Shown in pieces: positions 8,890 to 20,713 of a stretch of DNA of 56,417 nucleotides (its first letter is position 1; the number at the start of each line of letters is the position of its first letter). Made by a program: the position numbers and the translations under genes. The notes under the pieces were generated by a model that saw only the letters and a list, made by a program, of their open reading frames with translations, was not told the origin of the DNA and searched no databases. This DNA comes from Cyanobium sp. NIES-981. Its GTDB lineage: Bacteria > Cyanobacteriota > Cyanobacteriia > PCC-6307 > Cyanobiaceae. Where the stretch lies: NCBI GenBank assembly GCA_945901765.1, contig CAMDLO010000007.1, positions 1 to 56,417 on the forward strand, written 5' to 3'.

Positions 8890-11274
8890 ATGCCCCTGCC
8901 CGAAGGCAGTCGTCCGTCCTGGCTGCGAGCCGCCGTGGGACGAGCCCGGATCGCGCCGCTGCTGCTCGCCCTGGTTGCGGCCCACAGCCCGGTTGCCGGC
9001 CAGCCGGCGCAGCAGGAGCCAACGCCGGCGGCCGCCACCCCATTCCTGCTGTTGCGGGCCGATCAGCAGGCGGTGGATGGAGATCAGGGGCGCCTGGTGG
9101 CGACCGGCAATGTGGAGGCCCACTTCGATGGCTGGCGGCTGCAGGCCGACCGGCTGGAGGTGATGGAGGCCAGCCGCACCGTCTACGCCAGCGGCCGGGT
9201 GCGGTTGCAGCGCGGCAATCAGACCCTGCAGGCCAGCCGGCTGCGCTACAGCCAGCTGGAAGGCAGCGGCGAGCTGGAGGATGTGTATGGGGTGATCGAT
9301 CAGGAGGGCATCGAAGCGGAGCTGGAGCGCCTGAAGCCGCCCGGCAGCCGACCGAAACCCGCGACCCGCAAGGCCGCGGCCCCCGCCAGGGCCGCCCAGC
9401 CCCTGGCGCAGCCACAGGACTTTGCCTGCCCGCCGCTGCAGAGCCAGCCGGGTGAGCGGCCGCTGCTCAACCTGCTGCCACCTGGCCGCACAGCCCTGCC
9501 CACGCTGCCCGCTCCCCGCGGCTGCCCGGGGGCAACGACGGGCCAGCGTCCCCGCAGCCTGCGCGAGGTGCTCACGGATGTGGCCCTCGAACCCGCAGGA
9601 GCCGGCAGCAGGGCCAACCCCGCCGCCGCTCCACCCCCAGAACCAGCCGCAGCGGCTGCCATTCCCCAGCGGGTGGCAGGCGTGCGCTTCCGCCAGAGCG
9701 TCGACACGTCGATCAAGCTGAATCTTGCGGCGGTGATCGACACCGATGAGGAGGCCAGCAATGCCGGGCCCTCCGGTGCAGCCGTGATCCGCCGACCCAA
9801 GCCGGGACGAGGCGAGCTGAACAGGCTGCGCTTTCAGGCCTCCAACGTGATGCTGCGCGGCGACCGCTGGACCGCCGACCAGGTGGCCTTCAGCAACGAC
9901 CCGTTCACTCCGGCGCAGTCGTGGGTGATCGGCGAGCAGGTGGAGGCACGGCTGGAGGCCGGGGGCGTGACCCGCATCCAGGCCCGCCGCACCCGCATCC
10001 TGCTCAGCAACCGGCTGGCCGTGCCCGGCATCCGACGGGCTGCCATCGGCGAGGAGGCTCTGCAGTTCACCCTCGACACCGACCAGCGCGATCGGGATGG
10101 CATCTACCTGGGCTACAACCTGCCGCCCCTGCGCCTGGGTGAACGGGGCAGACTGGAGCTTCAGCCCCAGGTCCTGCTGCAGCGGGCGATTCAGGGCCGC
10201 ACGGACAGCTACACCGCCCCCGGCAGAAGCCTGGCAGGCCCCCGGGTGAACCAGGACCTGCAGGGCGGCGATCTGTTCGGCCTGGTGGCGGTGCTCAACG
10301 CCCCCCTCGGCCGCTTCAGCCTGAAGGCCGACACCAGCCTCTCCACCTTCAGTCCCGACAACATCGCCGCCGGTACCCGCAGCATCGTGCGGCTGAGCAC
10401 TCCCCTGGGGCTGCCGGGCCACACCAGCTCCCAGGGCCAGCTGTTCGGCGCTTACCGGGAGCGGGTCTACAACGGCAGCCTCGGCCTGCAGACCGTGGTG
10501 TACGCCTACGGCGGACAGCTGGAGGGAGGCCTCACCCTCAATCCCGATCCCGCCGACCGGGCCGGGGATCGGCGGCGCACCCCCTATCTCGGTCCGTGGA
10601 GCATCGACTGGCGGGCCGTGGCCGGCGATTACCAGGCGGCCCTGTTCCGCAGCGACGAACTCGACACGCTCTGGCGGGCTCGCTTCAACGCCGGTGTGAA
10701 CGGCACGCTGCGGCTCTGGGACGCGGAACCGGATCCCGACCGGGAGGCGCTGCCGGCGCTGCGCTACTCAGCGCTGCCGATCCGGCCCGGAGTCGCGCTG
10801 GATTTCGGCCTGGCCACATCGCTGGCCCGCTACGAAGACGGCGCCCGCCAGAACACCCTCACGGTCTATGGCGGACCGGCCTTCACCCTGGGGCGGTTCC
10901 GTCAGCCCTGGTTCGACTACACCCAGGTGGCCGTGCTGCTGGGCGGCACCAGGCGCGACGGCCTCAGTCCCTTCGGCTTCGATCGGGCTGTGGACCTGCG
11001 CACGCTGAGCTTCCGCGCCGCCCAGCAGCTCTACGGGCCGCTGGTGGTGGAAGCGGGCGCCACGGTGAACATCGACGACAGCTCACGCTTCTACGGCGAT
11101 GTGAGTTATTCCTACGTGGAGCTCAAACTGCAGCAGCGCTCGTACGAGCTTGGGGTGTACTACAGCCCTTACGACGGCATCGGCGGGATCCGCATCAAGC
11201 TCAACGACTTCAGCTTCAGTGGCAGTGGCAGCCCCTTCGTGCCCAGGCCAGCGGCTGAGCTCAGACCGCGCTGA
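8890..11274 (+). CDS. DUF3769 / cyanobacterial LptD (OstA)-like outer-membrane protein
   Basis: Signal peptide, OstA-like N-terminus (LLRADQQAVDGDQGRLVATGNVEAHFDGWRLQADRLEV...), beta-rich C-terminus. Confidence 0.85.
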   Translation: MPLPEGSRPSWLRAAVGRARIAPLLLALVAAHSPVAGQPAQQEPTPAAATPFLLLRADQQAVDGDQGRLVATGNVEAHFDGWRLQADRLEVMEASRTVYASGRVRLQRGNQTLQASRLRYSQLEGSGELEDVYGVIDQEGIEAELERLKPPGSRPKPATRKAAAPARAAQPLAQPQDFACPPLQSQPGERPLLNLLPPGRTALPTLPAPRGCPGATTGQRPRSLREVLTDVALEPAGAGSRANPAAAPPPEPAAAAAIPQRVAGVRFRQSVDTSIKLNLAAVIDTDEEASNAGPSGAAVIRRPKPGRGELNRLRFQASNVMLRGDRWTADQVAFSNDPFTPAQSWVIGEQVEARLEAGGVTRIQARRTRILLSNRLAVPGIRRAAIGEEALQFTLDTDQRDRDGIYLGYNLPPLRLGERGRLELQPQVLLQRAIQGRTDSYTAPGRSLAGPRVNQDLQGGDLFGLVAVLNAPLGRFSLKADTSLSTFSPDNIAAGTRSIVRLSTPLGLPGHTSSQGQLFGAYRERVYNGSLGLQTVVYAYGGQLEGGLTLNPDPADRAGDRRRTPYLGPWSIDWRAVAGDYQAALFRSDELDTLWRARFNAGVNGTLRLWDAEPDPDREALPALRYSALPIRPGVALDFGLATSLARYEDGARQNTLTVYGGPAFTLGRFRQPWFDYTQVAVLLGGTRRDGLSPFGFDRAVDLRTLSFRAAQQLYGPLVVEAGATVNIDDSSRFYGDVSYSYVELKLQQRSYELGVYYSPYDGIGGIRIKLNDFSFSGSGSPFVPRPAAELRPR

Positions 11275-11911
11275 AACCAGCCAGGTAGGGCAGGCGAGCG
11301 GCGGTATCGCCCAGGGCGGCAGCGTTGGCCAGCAACTGACCGGTGGCATCCCACTGGCCGCTCACCAGCATCTGGTGGGGGCCGGGATCGAGGTGCACCC
11401 GCCAGCGGTTGACGCCCACGAACTCGCTTTCCAGCTCCACCTCCAGGGTCTCCAGATCCAGCAGCAGCTCGGCGCCGGGGTCGGCGGCGATCGCCTCCTG
11501 CAGGGCGCGCACCGCAGCTGGCTCGGCGCTGAGGCAGGGGATGCCCAGGGCCAGGCAGTTGCCGAAGAAGATCTCGGCGAAGCTCTCGCCGATCAGGGCG
11601 CGGATGCCCCAGCGCATCAGCGCCTGGGGGGCGTGCTCGCGGCTGGAACCGCAGCCGAAGTTGCTGTTCACCACCAGCACCGAGGCCTCCCGGTGCTCCG
11701 GTCGATCAAAAGGGTGGGGGCCAGCCGCAGCGTTGGCCAGCTCGCTGCGGTCATCCGCGAAGGCGCCGCAGGCCAGATCGTCGAAGGTGACGCACTTGAG
11801 GAAGCGGGCCGGGATGATCCGGTCGGTGTCGATGTCGGCCCCCACCACGGCCACGCCGCGGCCGCGATGGGTGCGGATCGGGCCGGTGGGGAACGGGGCG
11901 GAGCTGGCCAT
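11261..11911 (-). CDS. leuD: 3-isopropylmalate dehydratase small subunit
   Basis: VVGADIDTDRIIPARFLKCVTFDDLACGAF and NFGCGSSREHAPQAL. Confidence 0.95.
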   Translation of the reverse strand: MASSAPFPTGPIRTHRGRGVAVVGADIDTDRIIPARFLKCVTFDDLACGAFADDRSELANAAAGPHPFDRPEHREASVLVVNSNFGCGSSREHAPQALMRWGIRALIGESFAEIFFGNCLALGIPCLSAEPAAVRALQEAIAADPGAELLLDLETLEVELESEFVGVNRWRVHLDPGPHQMLVSGQWDATGQLLANAAALGDTAARLPYLAGFSAV

Positions 11912-11977
11912 GGCAGGGGAAGGGGCAGAAACGATCCAGAACGGAGCGGGGGGAAGAGGACGAGGCAGCCGGCGCAC

Positions 11978-13402
11978 TCAGGTCTGCAGCAGCGCGCGCA
12001 CGTCGGTGACGCGACCGGTCACGGCGGCGGCGGCCACCATCGCCGGACTCATCAGCAGGGTGCGGCCCGTGGCCGAGCCCTGGCGGCCCTTGAAGTTGCG
12101 GTTGGAGGAGCTGGCGCTGATCTGGCGGCCCTCCAGGCGATCGGGGTTCATGGCCAGGCACATCGAGCAGCCGGGCTCACGCCACTCGAAACCGGCCTCC
12201 ACAAACACCTGGTCGAGCCCCTCCGCCTCAGCCGCCGCGGCCACCTGCTCGCTGCCCGGCACCACGAAGGCCTTGATGCCGGGGGCCACCCGGCGTCCCC
12301 GGGCCACCGCTGCGGCGGCCTGGAGGTCGCTCAGACGGCCGTTGGTGCAGCTGCCGATGAAGCACACATCCACCGGCGTGCCGGCGATCGGCGTGCCGGG
12401 CTGCAGATCCATGTAGCGGTAGGCCTCCTCGGCCAGGGGCCGCTCCTCGGGCGGGGTCTGCTCCACCGTGGGCACGGCCTCGTCCACGCCGATGCCCTGG
12501 CCGGGGGTGATGCCCCAGGTGATGGTGGGGGCGATGGCGGCGGCATCGAAGCGCACCTCGTCGTCGAACACGGCCTCGGGCCCGCTGGCCAGGCTGCTCC
12601 ACCAGGCCACGGCGCGCCCCCAGGCCTCGCCGCTGGGGGCAAACGGCCGGCCCTGCAGATAGTCGAAGGTGGTCTGGTCAGGATTCACGTAGCCGCAGCG
12701 CGCCCCGCCCTCGATCGCCATGTTGCAGAGGGTCATGCGCTCCTCCATCGACAGGGCCGCAATCGCCGGGCCGGCGAACTCGTAGGCGTAACCCACGCCA
12801 CCCTTCACCCCCAGGCTGCGGATCACGTGCAGCACCAGATCCTTGGCGAACACCCCCGGCTGCAGCTGGCCGTCCACCCAGATGCGGCGCACCTTGAGCT
12901 TGTTCATCGCCAGGCTCTGGCTGGCGAGCACGTCGCGCACCTGACTGGTGCCGATGCCGAAGGCGATGGCGCCGAAGGCGCCGTGGGTGGAGGTGTGGGA
13001 GTCGCCGCAGGCCACGGTCATGCCCGGCTGGCTGAGGCCCAGCTCCGGGGCGATCACGTGCACGATCCCCTGGCGGCCGCTGCCGATGCCATGGAGGGTG
13101 ATGCCGTGCGCGGCGCAATTGGCCTCCAGAGTGGCCAGCATCTGCTCGGCCAGAGGATCGGCAAAGGGCCGGGCCTGACTGGTGGTGGGCACGATGTGAT
13201 CCACGGTGGCCACCGTGCGCTCGGGATGGCGCACCGGCAGGTCCAGATCCTTGAGGGCCGCGAACGCCTGGGGGCTCGTGACCTCGTGGATCAGGTGCAG
13301 GCCGATGAACAGCTGGGTGGAACCGCCCGGCAGCTCCGCCACCCGGTGCAGATCCCAGACCTTGTCGTACAGCGTTGCCGCGCTCACCCGTGGCCCTCCC
13401 AC
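11978..13402 (-). CDS. leuC: 3-isopropylmalate dehydratase large subunit
   Basis: [49 protein letters not shown]. Confidence 0.97.
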   Translation of the reverse strand: MGGPRVSAATLYDKVWDLHRVAELPGGSTQLFIGLHLIHEVTSPQAFAALKDLDLPVRHPERTVATVDHIVPTTSQARPFADPLAEQMLATLEANCAAHGITLHGIGSGRQGIVHVIAPELGLSQPGMTVACGDSHTSTHGAFGAIAFGIGTSQVRDVLASQSLAMNKLKVRRIWVDGQLQPGVFAKDLVLHVIRSLGVKGGVGYAYEFAGPAIAALSMEERMTLCNMAIEGGARCGYVNPDQTTFDYLQGRPFAPSGEAWGRAVAWWSSLASGPEAVFDDEVRFDAAAIAPTITWGITPGQGIGVDEAVPTVEQTPPEERPLAEEAYRYMDLQPGTPIAGTPVDVCFIGSCTNGRLSDLQAAAAVARGRRVAPGIKAFVVPGSEQVAAAAEAEGLDQVFVEAGFEWREPGCSMCLAMNPDRLEGRQISASSSNRNFKGRQGSATGRTLLMSPAMVAAAAVTGRVTDVRALLQT

Positions 13403-13592
13403 AAGAGCTGACCGACCACCCTAGGCGGCGACGCTGAAACCGATCGCCGCGCCAGCCGATCAGGGTTCGGCGACCGGGCATCACAGCACCGCCGCACCGG
13501 CTGCAGAATCCTGCGCAATCCATTCCCATCCCAGCCGCTCGGACGCTGTTCTGCCCAGATCCGCCGGCCCCCGGTCCCGCCCGATCAGACCG

Positions 13593-14687
13593 ATGCGCAT
13601 CGCCCAGATCTCGCCCCTCTACGAGAGCGTTCCGCCCCAGCGTTACGGCGGCACCGAGCGGGTCGTCCATTACCTCACGGAGGAACTGGTGCGGCGGGGC
13701 CACGACGTCACCCTGTTCGCCAGCGGCGACTCCCAGACCAGCGCCGTGCTGGAGCCCTGCGTGCCGGAAGCCCTGAGGCTGGCCGGCTACGCCGGCGATC
13801 CGCTCGTGCCGGAACTGATCCAGCTGGATCGGCTCGCCGGCCAGCTGGAGCGCTTCGACGTGGTGCACTTCCACACCGGCCACCTGCACTATCCACTGCT
13901 GCACCGGCTGCCGGTGGCCTGGCTGAACACCATGCACGGGCCGCTGAATGCCGCCGACAAGGCGGCCCTGTTCGGCCACTTCGAGCGGGTGCCGCTGGTG
14001 TCGATCTCCGATGCCCAGCGCACGCCGGTGCCCAACGCCCACTGGCTGGGCACGGTGTATCACGGCCTGCCGCTGGAGCTGTACCAGCCGGTGGCGGAGC
14101 CGCAGGAGTATCTGGCCTTCATCGGCCGGGTGTCGCCGGAGAAGCGGCTCGACCGGGCAATCGCCATCGCCACCGCGGTGGGGCTGCCCCTGAAGGTGGC
14201 CGCCAAGATCGACAGTGTCGACCGCAGCTACTACGAGAGCGCGATCGCGCCCCTGATTCAGGGCAATCCCCTGGTGGAGTTCATCGGTGAAGTGGATGAC
14301 GCCGGCAAGCAGGAGCTGCTGGGCCATGCCCTGGCCCTGCTGTTCCCGATCGACTGGCCCGAGCCCTTCGGCCTGGTGATGATTGAGGCCAATGCCTGTT
14401 CCACCCCTGTGATCGCCTGGCGCAATGGGTCCACCCCGGAGGTGGTCAGGCCCGGCTGCAACGGCGAACTGGTGGAGTCGATCGAGGCGGCCGTGGCGGC
14501 GGTACGCCGGATCGATCGGCTGCAGCGAAGCGCGGTGCGGGCCGATTTCGAGCAGCGTTTCAGCGCCGCCCGCCAGGCCGCCGACTACGAACGGCTTTAC
14601 CTGCACCAGATCCAGGCCCGCAGCGACCTCAGCCTGCGCCGCCTCCCCCTGCTCGATCCCATCGATCCGCTGCGGTATGCCGCATGA
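13593..14687 (+). CDS. Glycosyltransferase family 4
   Basis: MRIAQISPLYESVPPQRYGGTERVVHYLTEELVRRGHDVTLFASGDS and FIGRVSPEKRLDRAI. Confidence 0.9.
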   Translation: MRIAQISPLYESVPPQRYGGTERVVHYLTEELVRRGHDVTLFASGDSQTSAVLEPCVPEALRLAGYAGDPLVPELIQLDRLAGQLERFDVVHFHTGHLHYPLLHRLPVAWLNTMHGPLNAADKAALFGHFERVPLVSISDAQRTPVPNAHWLGTVYHGLPLELYQPVAEPQEYLAFIGRVSPEKRLDRAIAIATAVGLPLKVAAKIDSVDRSYYESAIAPLIQGNPLVEFIGEVDDAGKQELLGHALALLFPIDWPEPFGLVMIEANACSTPVIAWRNGSTPEVVRPGCNGELVESIEAAVAAVRRIDRLQRSAVRADFEQRFSAARQAADYERLYLHQIQARSDLSLRRLPLLDPIDPLRYAA

Positions 14688-16773
14688 CCAGCTCTCCCCG
14701 TTCGTGCTCAAGAACGGGGAAACCTTCGCGATGCTCGACGGCCGTGGCGAGATCTGCCCGGCCACCCATCCGGATTCCGGCCTGTTCCACCGCGGCACCC
14801 GCCACCTGAGCCGGTTGGAGCTGCGGCTATGGGACCGCCCAGCAGCGGTGCTCAGTGCCACCGAACGGGGCGAGATGGGAGTGCACATCAGCCACCAGAG
14901 CGATGAGGCCGGACGGGTGCACCTGGAGCGCACCACCGTGCTCACGCCCACGGCCTGTCTGCAGCAGCTGCGTTTTCACAGCTACGCCCACCACAGCCTG
15001 CGCGTGCCGATCCGGATCAGCCTCGATGCCGACTTCCGCGACATCTTCGAAATCAGAGGGGCCCAGCGGCCCCGCAGGGGCTGCACGGTGCGCAGCTGCA
15101 GCCGGGAAGGGCTGGAGCTGGTGTACAGCGGTCTCGACGGGCAGGACCGCCACACCCTGGTCCGGCTCGGCGGCCCCCTGGAGGAGGTGAGGGACCAGGA
15201 GCTGGTGCTGGAGCTCGCCCTCGAACCCAGGCTGCCGCGGCGGCTGTGCCTGGTGTTCGACCTGCGGCCCGGCGGCGATGACAGCACTGCCGAGCAGGCC
15301 TTCGACGGCGCCCTGGAGGCGACCGTCGACCGATTCCGGGAGGCGCGGCGGCTGGCGGCCGAGGTGAGCAGCGACAACCCGGCGTTCAACACCTGGATCG
15401 CCCGCTCCTTCTCCGATGTGCATCTGCTCTCCAGCCAGCTGGAGCACGGGCTCTATCCCTATGCCGGCGTGCCCTGGTTCAGCTGCCCCTTCGGCCGCGA
15501 TGGCCTGATCACCGCCCGCCAGCTGCTGCTGTTCGAGCCGCGGCTGGCCCGGGGCGTGCTCGGCTTCCTGGCCGAGCATCAGGCCAGCCAGGGCGACCCG
15601 GCCAGCGACGCCGAGGCTGGCAAGATCCTGCACGAGGCGCGTCTCGGCGAGATGGCGGCCCTGGGCGAGGTGCCCTTCGCCCGCTACTACGGCAGCGTCG
15701 ATGCCACGCCCCTGTTCCTGATCCTGGCGGGCGACTATCTGCTGCGCAGCGGCGACAGGGCCTTCATCCAGCAGCTCAGGCCTGCCCTGGAGGCGGCGAT
15801 GGCCTGGATCCACCGGGCCGAGGCCCGGGAACCCGACCGCTTTCTGCGCTACCTGTGCGCCGCCCAGGGGGGCCTGCGCAACCAGGGCTGGAAGGACTCT
15901 GACGACGCGGTGCATCACAGCGACGGCCGCTTGGCCGAGGGCTCAATCGCCCTGTGTGAGGTGCAGGCCTACAGCTACGGCGCCCGGCGGGCGATGGCCC
16001 ACATCGCCCGGCAGTTCGGCGACGCCTCCACCGCCGAGAGCCTGCTGGAGGAGGCACAGCAGCTGCGCCGCCGCTTCCATGAAGCGTTCTGGAGCGAGCA
16101 GCTGGGCACCTATGCCCTGGCGATCGACGGCGAGGGCCGCCGTTGCGACGTGCGCAGCTCCAATGCCGGGCACTGCCTCTGGACGGGCATCGCCAGCCGC
16201 GACGCCGCCGCCGCCGTGGCCCGCCAGCTGCTGGCGCCCACGAGTTTCAACGGCTGGGGCGTACGCACCCTTGATGAGCGGGAGGCCCGCTACAACCCGA
16301 TGAGCTACCACAACGGCTCGATCTGGCCCCACGACAACAGCCTGATCGGCCTGGGGCTGGCCGGTTACGGCCACACCGGCGGGGCGATGCGGATCCTGAT
16401 GGGCCTGTTCGACGCGGCCCAGGCCCTGCCCCTCTGCCGCCTGCCAGAGCTGTTCTGCGGCTTCCCCCGCCAGCTGGAGCAGGGGCCCACCCTCTATCCG
16501 GTGGCCTGCAGCCCCCAGGCCTGGGCCAGCGGCGCCCCCTTCGGCCTGCTGGAGGCGATCACCGGCATGGGCATCGGCCGCGATGCCGGCAGCGGCCGGG
16601 TGCAGGTGCTGTTCCGCAACCCCGTGCTGCCGGAGCGGATCAACCGGCTGGAGATCCAGGGACTGCGGCTGGGGGAGGAGGAGATCGATCTGGCCCTGCA
16701 CCGGGGCGAGCAGGACACCGGTGTGCTGGTGAAGCGGCGCACCAGCGGCGTGGATGTGGTGGTGCACAAGTGA
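14677..16773 (+). CDS. Amylo-alpha-1,6-glucosidase / glycogen debranching-like enzyme
   Basis: N-terminal GDE-like domain (LKNGETFAMLDGRGEICPATHPDSGLFHRGTRHLSRLEL), catalytic half WFSCPFGRDGLITARQ, NGSIWPHDNSLI; ATG at 14677 overlaps GT4 stop by 11 bp. Confidence 0.87.
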   Translation: MPHDQLSPFVLKNGETFAMLDGRGEICPATHPDSGLFHRGTRHLSRLELRLWDRPAAVLSATERGEMGVHISHQSDEAGRVHLERTTVLTPTACLQQLRFHSYAHHSLRVPIRISLDADFRDIFEIRGAQRPRRGCTVRSCSREGLELVYSGLDGQDRHTLVRLGGPLEEVRDQELVLELALEPRLPRRLCLVFDLRPGGDDSTAEQAFDGALEATVDRFREARRLAAEVSSDNPAFNTWIARSFSDVHLLSSQLEHGLYPYAGVPWFSCPFGRDGLITARQLLLFEPRLARGVLGFLAEHQASQGDPASDAEAGKILHEARLGEMAALGEVPFARYYGSVDATPLFLILAGDYLLRSGDRAFIQQLRPALEAAMAWIHRAEAREPDRFLRYLCAAQGGLRNQGWKDSDDAVHHSDGRLAEGSIALCEVQAYSYGARRAMAHIARQFGDASTAESLLEEAQQLRRRFHEAFWSEQLGTYALAIDGEGRRCDVRSSNAGHCLWTGIASRDAAAAVARQLLAPTSFNGWGVRTLDEREARYNPMSYHNGSIWPHDNSLIGLGLAGYGHTGGAMRILMGLFDAAQALPLCRLPELFCGFPRQLEQGPTLYPVACSPQAWASGAPFGLLEAITGMGIGRDAGSGRVQVLFRNPVLPERINRLEIQGLRLGEEEIDLALHRGEQDTGVLVKRRTSGVDVVVHK

Positions 16774-16791
16774 CCCCGCAAAGGGGGGCCA

Positions 16792-18039
16792 TCAGGGCTC
16801 CAGCAGCCGGCGTCTCAGCCGGTCGAGCGCCTCACCGGCCGTGAGCGACTGAATCCACTGGCGGCCGCGACTGGAGCCGAAGCGCACGGGGCCGGCCACA
16901 CAGCCATCCGGACCGGCCACGGCGATGTGCACCAGGCCCACGGGCTTATCGGCGCTGCCTCCAGCGGGGCCGGCGATGCCAGTCACGGCGACGCCCCAGT
17001 CGGCCCCGGTGCAGCGGCGCACCCCCTGGGCCATCGCCTCCGCCACCGGATCGCTCACCGCTCCGTGCGTCGCCAGCAGGTCGGCCGGCACCGCCAGCAG
17101 AGCCTGCTTCAGGGCGTTGGCATAGGCGATCACCCCGCCCAGAAACACGTCCGAAGCTCCCGGCACCGCCGCCAGCGCCGCACCGATCCCACCACCGGTG
17201 CAGCTCTCGGCCACCGCCAGGCTCTGGCCGCGCCGGCGCAGCTCCGCCAGCACCACGGAGGCCAGGCTGTCGCCGTCGGCGCCGAAACAGTGATCGCCGG
17301 CCCGATGGCGGATCTCCGCCTCGAGCGGCGTCAGCAGCACCTGGGCGTCCTCCGGCGTGGCGGCCCGGGCGGTGAGCCGCAGCTTCACCTCACCGGCACC
17401 GGCATAGGGAGCAACCGTTGGATTGCCCTGCTCCAGCAGATCGGCCACCCGCTCGGCCAGGCTCGATTCCGAGACGCCCCAGAACCGCAGCATGCGGCTG
17501 GCGAACACACCCTCGGCCAGACCGGCATCCCGCAGCCACGGGGCAGCCGTGGCGGTCCACATCGCCTGCATCTCGCTCGGCACCCCCGGGAAGGTGAGGA
17601 TCGTGAAACCGGGCTCCGGGCTCCAGATCATGCCCGGCGCCGAGCCGGTGCCATTGGGCAACACCGCCGCGCCCTCCGGCAGCAGCGCCTGGCGGCGCAG
17701 GCTCGGGGTGACGGGACGGCCGCGGGAGGTGAGCTTGGCCTGGATGTCGGCCCACACCTCCGGCCGCTCGCGCAGAGGCGTGTCGAAGGCGGCAGCGATG
17801 GCTTCGGTCGTGAGGTCATCGGGGGTGGGGCCGAGGCCGCCCGTGGTGATCAGCAGCCGGCAACGGCCAGCCGCTTCGCGCACGGCAGCGATCACGCGCT
17901 CGCGGTTGTCCCCCACCACCTGCTGACGGTGATGGGCGATGCCGAGAGCCGCCAGCTGCTCGGCAATCCAGCGGGCATTGCCGTTGGTGATGTTGCCCAG
18001 CAGCAGCTCGGTGCCGATGCAGAGGATCTCAGCGCTCAT
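16792..18039 (-). CDS. cinA: CinA family protein (molybdopterin-binding/nicotinamide-nucleotide amidase)
   Basis: [30 protein letters not shown] and [35 protein letters not shown]. Confidence 0.95.
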   Translation of the reverse strand: MSAEILCIGTELLLGNITNGNARWIAEQLAALGIAHHRQQVVGDNRERVIAAVREAAGRCRLLITTGGLGPTPDDLTTEAIAAAFDTPLRERPEVWADIQAKLTSRGRPVTPSLRRQALLPEGAAVLPNGTGSAPGMIWSPEPGFTILTFPGVPSEMQAMWTATAAPWLRDAGLAEGVFASRMLRFWGVSESSLAERVADLLEQGNPTVAPYAGAGEVKLRLTARAATPEDAQVLLTPLEAEIRHRAGDHCFGADGDSLASVVLAELRRRGQSLAVAESCTGGGIGAALAAVPGASDVFLGGVIAYANALKQALLAVPADLLATHGAVSDPVAEAMAQGVRRCTGADWGVAVTGIAGPAGGSADKPVGLVHIAVAGPDGCVAGPVRFGSSRGRQWIQSLTAGEALDRLRRRLLEP

Positions 18040-18043
18040 CGGT

Positions 18044-19147
18044 TCACGGCCGCGTGTCCTGGCCACCATCGGCCTTCTGCAGAGTCCTGCGGGTGTTCAC
18101 CAGCACCCAGATCAGCACCGCCGTGGCCAGGGCCAGCCAGAGGAAGCGCATCTCGGCGTTCACCAGCACCAGGGCGAGGGCGGCCAGCCACTGGGTGAAG
18201 GCATAGATCACCAGCACGGTGCGACGGTGGCTGAGGCCGGTGCGCAGCAGGCGGTGGTGCAGGTGCCGCCGATCCGGGTAGAAGGGTGAATGGCCCTCGC
18301 TGAGGCGGCCCATGATCACGGCCGACATGTCGGCGAGGGGCAGCGAGAGAATCAGCAGCGGCAGCAGCAGGCTGACGCTGGTGAGCCCCTTGGCCGGTCC
18401 AACGATGCTGATCGCCGCCAGGGCGAAACCGAGGAAATAGGAACCACCGTCGCCCATGAAGATGCGGGCGGGGTTGAAATTGTGACGCAGGAAACCCAGA
18501 CAGCTGCCGGCCAGGGCCGCCGCCAGCAGGCCGGCGGCGGGCTGGTGCAGGCTGAAACTCACCGACAGCAGCCCCACGGCGGCGATGCCGCTCACCCCGG
18601 CGGCCAGGCCATCGAGACCATCCAGCCAGTTGATCGCATTGGTGATGCCCACCATCCAGATCAGGGTCGCCAGCAGGCTCAACCAGGGCGGCAGCACCAG
18701 CAGGGCCTGGGCCTGCTCCCCCCAGCCGAACGGCAGCTCGATCGTGCCGATGCGCACCCCCTCGAGCCAGGCGGCCATTGACACGCCGAACTGCAGCACC
18801 AGCCGCGGCAGGGGGGGCAGGGCGAAAAGATCATCGGCCAGGCCGATCACGAAGAAGCACAGACAGCCCGCCAGGGTGGTCCAGATCAGCTGGTCCTTGC
18901 TGGGTTCCAGATCGGCGAACCCACCGAGCAGCCAGGTGAGCGTGAGAGCCAGACTGAAGCCCAGCACGATGCCGATGCCGCCGAGGCGCACCATCGGCCG
19001 GGTGTGCTGCTTGCGGGCATCGGGGGTATCGGTCAGCCCCCAGCGCAGACCCAGCCGACGCACCACCGGCACGATCAGGGCGGTGAGCAGGGCCGCCACC
19101 GCGAAGGTGAGCAGGGCTGCAGCGTTGGGGCTGTAAGCGAGGGTCAC
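18044..19147 (-). CDS. MraY/WecA-family undecaprenyl-phosphate glycosyl-1-phosphate transferase
   Basis: [68 protein letters not shown]. Confidence 0.93.
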   Translation of the reverse strand: MTLAYSPNAAALLTFAVAALLTALIVPVVRRLGLRWGLTDTPDARKQHTRPMVRLGGIGIVLGFSLALTLTWLLGGFADLEPSKDQLIWTTLAGCLCFFVIGLADDLFALPPLPRLVLQFGVSMAAWLEGVRIGTIELPFGWGEQAQALLVLPPWLSLLATLIWMVGITNAINWLDGLDGLAAGVSGIAAVGLLSVSFSLHQPAAGLLAAALAGSCLGFLRHNFNPARIFMGDGGSYFLGFALAAISIVGPAKGLTSVSLLLPLLILSLPLADMSAVIMGRLSEGHSPFYPDRRHLHHRLLRTGLSHRRTVLVIYAFTQWLAALALVLVNAEMRFLWLALATAVLIWVLVNTRRTLQKADGGQDTRP

Positions 19148-19213
19148 CGCGACTGGCCGGAGGAGCAGATGGAACGTCCTCCCATCGGCGCCACCTTACG
19201 GAGGCTGGGCCGA

Positions 19214-20497
19214 TCAGGCTGGTTGCAGGATCCGGTTCGGCGCGTAGAGCGGGAAGCGCTCACACAGGCTGGCCACCCGCTCGCGGCAGCGCTGCTCGAT
19301 CGCGGCGTCTTCCGGGTTGAGCAGGCGATCGGCGATCACATCGGCCACCTCGAGGAAGGCGGCCTGATCGAAGCCGCGGGTGGTGCAGGCGGCGGTGCCC
19401 AGCCGCAGGCCGCTGGTGACGAACGGCGACTGGGGGTCAAAAGGCACGGTGTTCTTGTTGGCGGTGATGTGCACATCGCTCACCAGCAGGTCGGCCACCT
19501 TGCCGGTCATGTTGATGCTGCGCAGATCGAGCAGCACCAGGTGGTTGTCGGTGCCGCCGCTCACCACGGCGATGCCCCGCTCCTGGATGCGCTCGGCCAG
19601 CGCCCGGGCATTGGCCACCACCTGCTGGCTGTAGGTCTTGAAGCTCGGCTGCAGAGCTTCGCCGAAGGCCACGGCCTTGGCGGCGATCACATGCTCGAGC
19701 GGGCCGCCCTGGCTGCCGGGAAACACGGCCTTGTCGAACTGCCTGGCGAACTCGGCATCGCGGCAGAGGATCAGGCCGCCGCGGGGGCCGCGCAGGGTCT
19801 TGTGGGTGGTGGTGGTCACCACATCGCAGACGGGCACCGGGTTGGGGTGCACGCCGGCGGCCACCAGGCCGGCGATGTGGGCCATGTCGGCCAGCAGGTA
19901 GGCACCCACCTCGTCGGCGATGGCACGGAAGGCGTGGAAATCGATGGTGCGCGGGTAGGCGGAGTAGCCGCACACGATCAGCTTGGGCCTGTGCTCCAGG
20001 GCCAGCTGGCGGATCGTCTCGAAATTGAGCTGCTGGGTGGCTTCATCCACGCCGTAATGCACGGCCTTGAACCACTTGCCGCTCACGTTCACCGGCGAAC
20101 CGTGGGTGAGGTGGCCGCCATGGCTGAGGTCCATGCCCAGGATCGTGTCGCCGGGCTGCAGCAGCGCCAGGAACACCGCGAAGTTGGCCTGGGCGCCGCT
20201 GTGGGGCTGCACGTTGGCCCAGGCGGCCCCAAAGAGCTCCTTGGCGCGCTCAATCGCCAGCTCCTCAATCGCATCCACGTGCTCGCAGCCGCCGTAGTAG
20301 CGCTTGGCGGGCAGGCCCTCGGCGTACTTGTTGGTGAGCACCGAGCCCTGGGCCTCCATCACGGCCCGGGAGGCGAAGTTCTCGGAAGCGATCAGCTCCA
20401 GATGGGTCTGCTGGCGCTCCAGCTCCTTGGCGATCAAGGCCGCGATTGCCGGATCGCCGGTCGCCAGGGAGTGGTTGATCGCGGCGGAGTCGGCCAT
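19214..20497 (-). CDS. glyA: Serine hydroxymethyltransferase
   Basis: [62 protein letters not shown]. Confidence 0.97.
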   Translation of the reverse strand: MADSAAINHSLATGDPAIAALIAKELERQQTHLELIASENFASRAVMEAQGSVLTNKYAEGLPAKRYYGGCEHVDAIEELAIERAKELFGAAWANVQPHSGAQANFAVFLALLQPGDTILGMDLSHGGHLTHGSPVNVSGKWFKAVHYGVDEATQQLNFETIRQLALEHRPKLIVCGYSAYPRTIDFHAFRAIADEVGAYLLADMAHIAGLVAAGVHPNPVPVCDVVTTTTHKTLRGPRGGLILCRDAEFARQFDKAVFPGSQGGPLEHVIAAKAVAFGEALQPSFKTYSQQVVANARALAERIQERGIAVVSGGTDNHLVLLDLRSINMTGKVADLLVSDVHITANKNTVPFDPQSPFVTSGLRLGTAACTTRGFDQAAFLEVADVIADRLLNPEDAAIEQRCRERVASLCERFPLYAPNRILQPA

Positions 20498-20600
20498 CGG
20501 AGGCAGGGTTGTGGAGATGGGCTGTTCAGAATCGTAAGGATGCGACTGCGGCGCAGCCGACCCAGGGGCCAACCGCGGGGGCCGCAATCAGGATCCGAAC

Positions 20601-20632
20601 AAAAAACCGCCCCGCCGGAGCGGGACGGTGTC
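20601..20632 (-). terminator. Rho-independent terminator of the tRNA-Arg gene
   Basis: Minus strand CCGTCCCG-CTCCGG-CGGGGCGG-TTTTTT, immediately 3' of the tRNA. Confidence 0.85.
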
Positions 20633-20640
20633 TTGAAAGC

Positions 20641-20713
20641 GCGCCTGGAGAGATTCGAACTCCCGACCCTCTGATCCGTAGTCAGATGCTCTAATCCGCT
20701 GAGCTACAAGCGC
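20641..20713 (-). tRNA. tRNA-Arg(ACG)
   Basis: Minus strand GCGCTTGTAGCTCAGCGGATTAGAGCATCTGACTACGGATCAGAGGGTCGGGAGTTCGAACTCTCCAGGCGC; anticodon loop CTACGGA; cloverleaf arms pair. Confidence 0.95.

Noticed and set aside
13593-16773. Novel glycan system from GT4 plus debranching-like enzyme
   Set aside because: The overlapping pair is notable, but GT4/amylo-glucosidase pairs are already common in bacteria; nothing in the sequence marks it as new.
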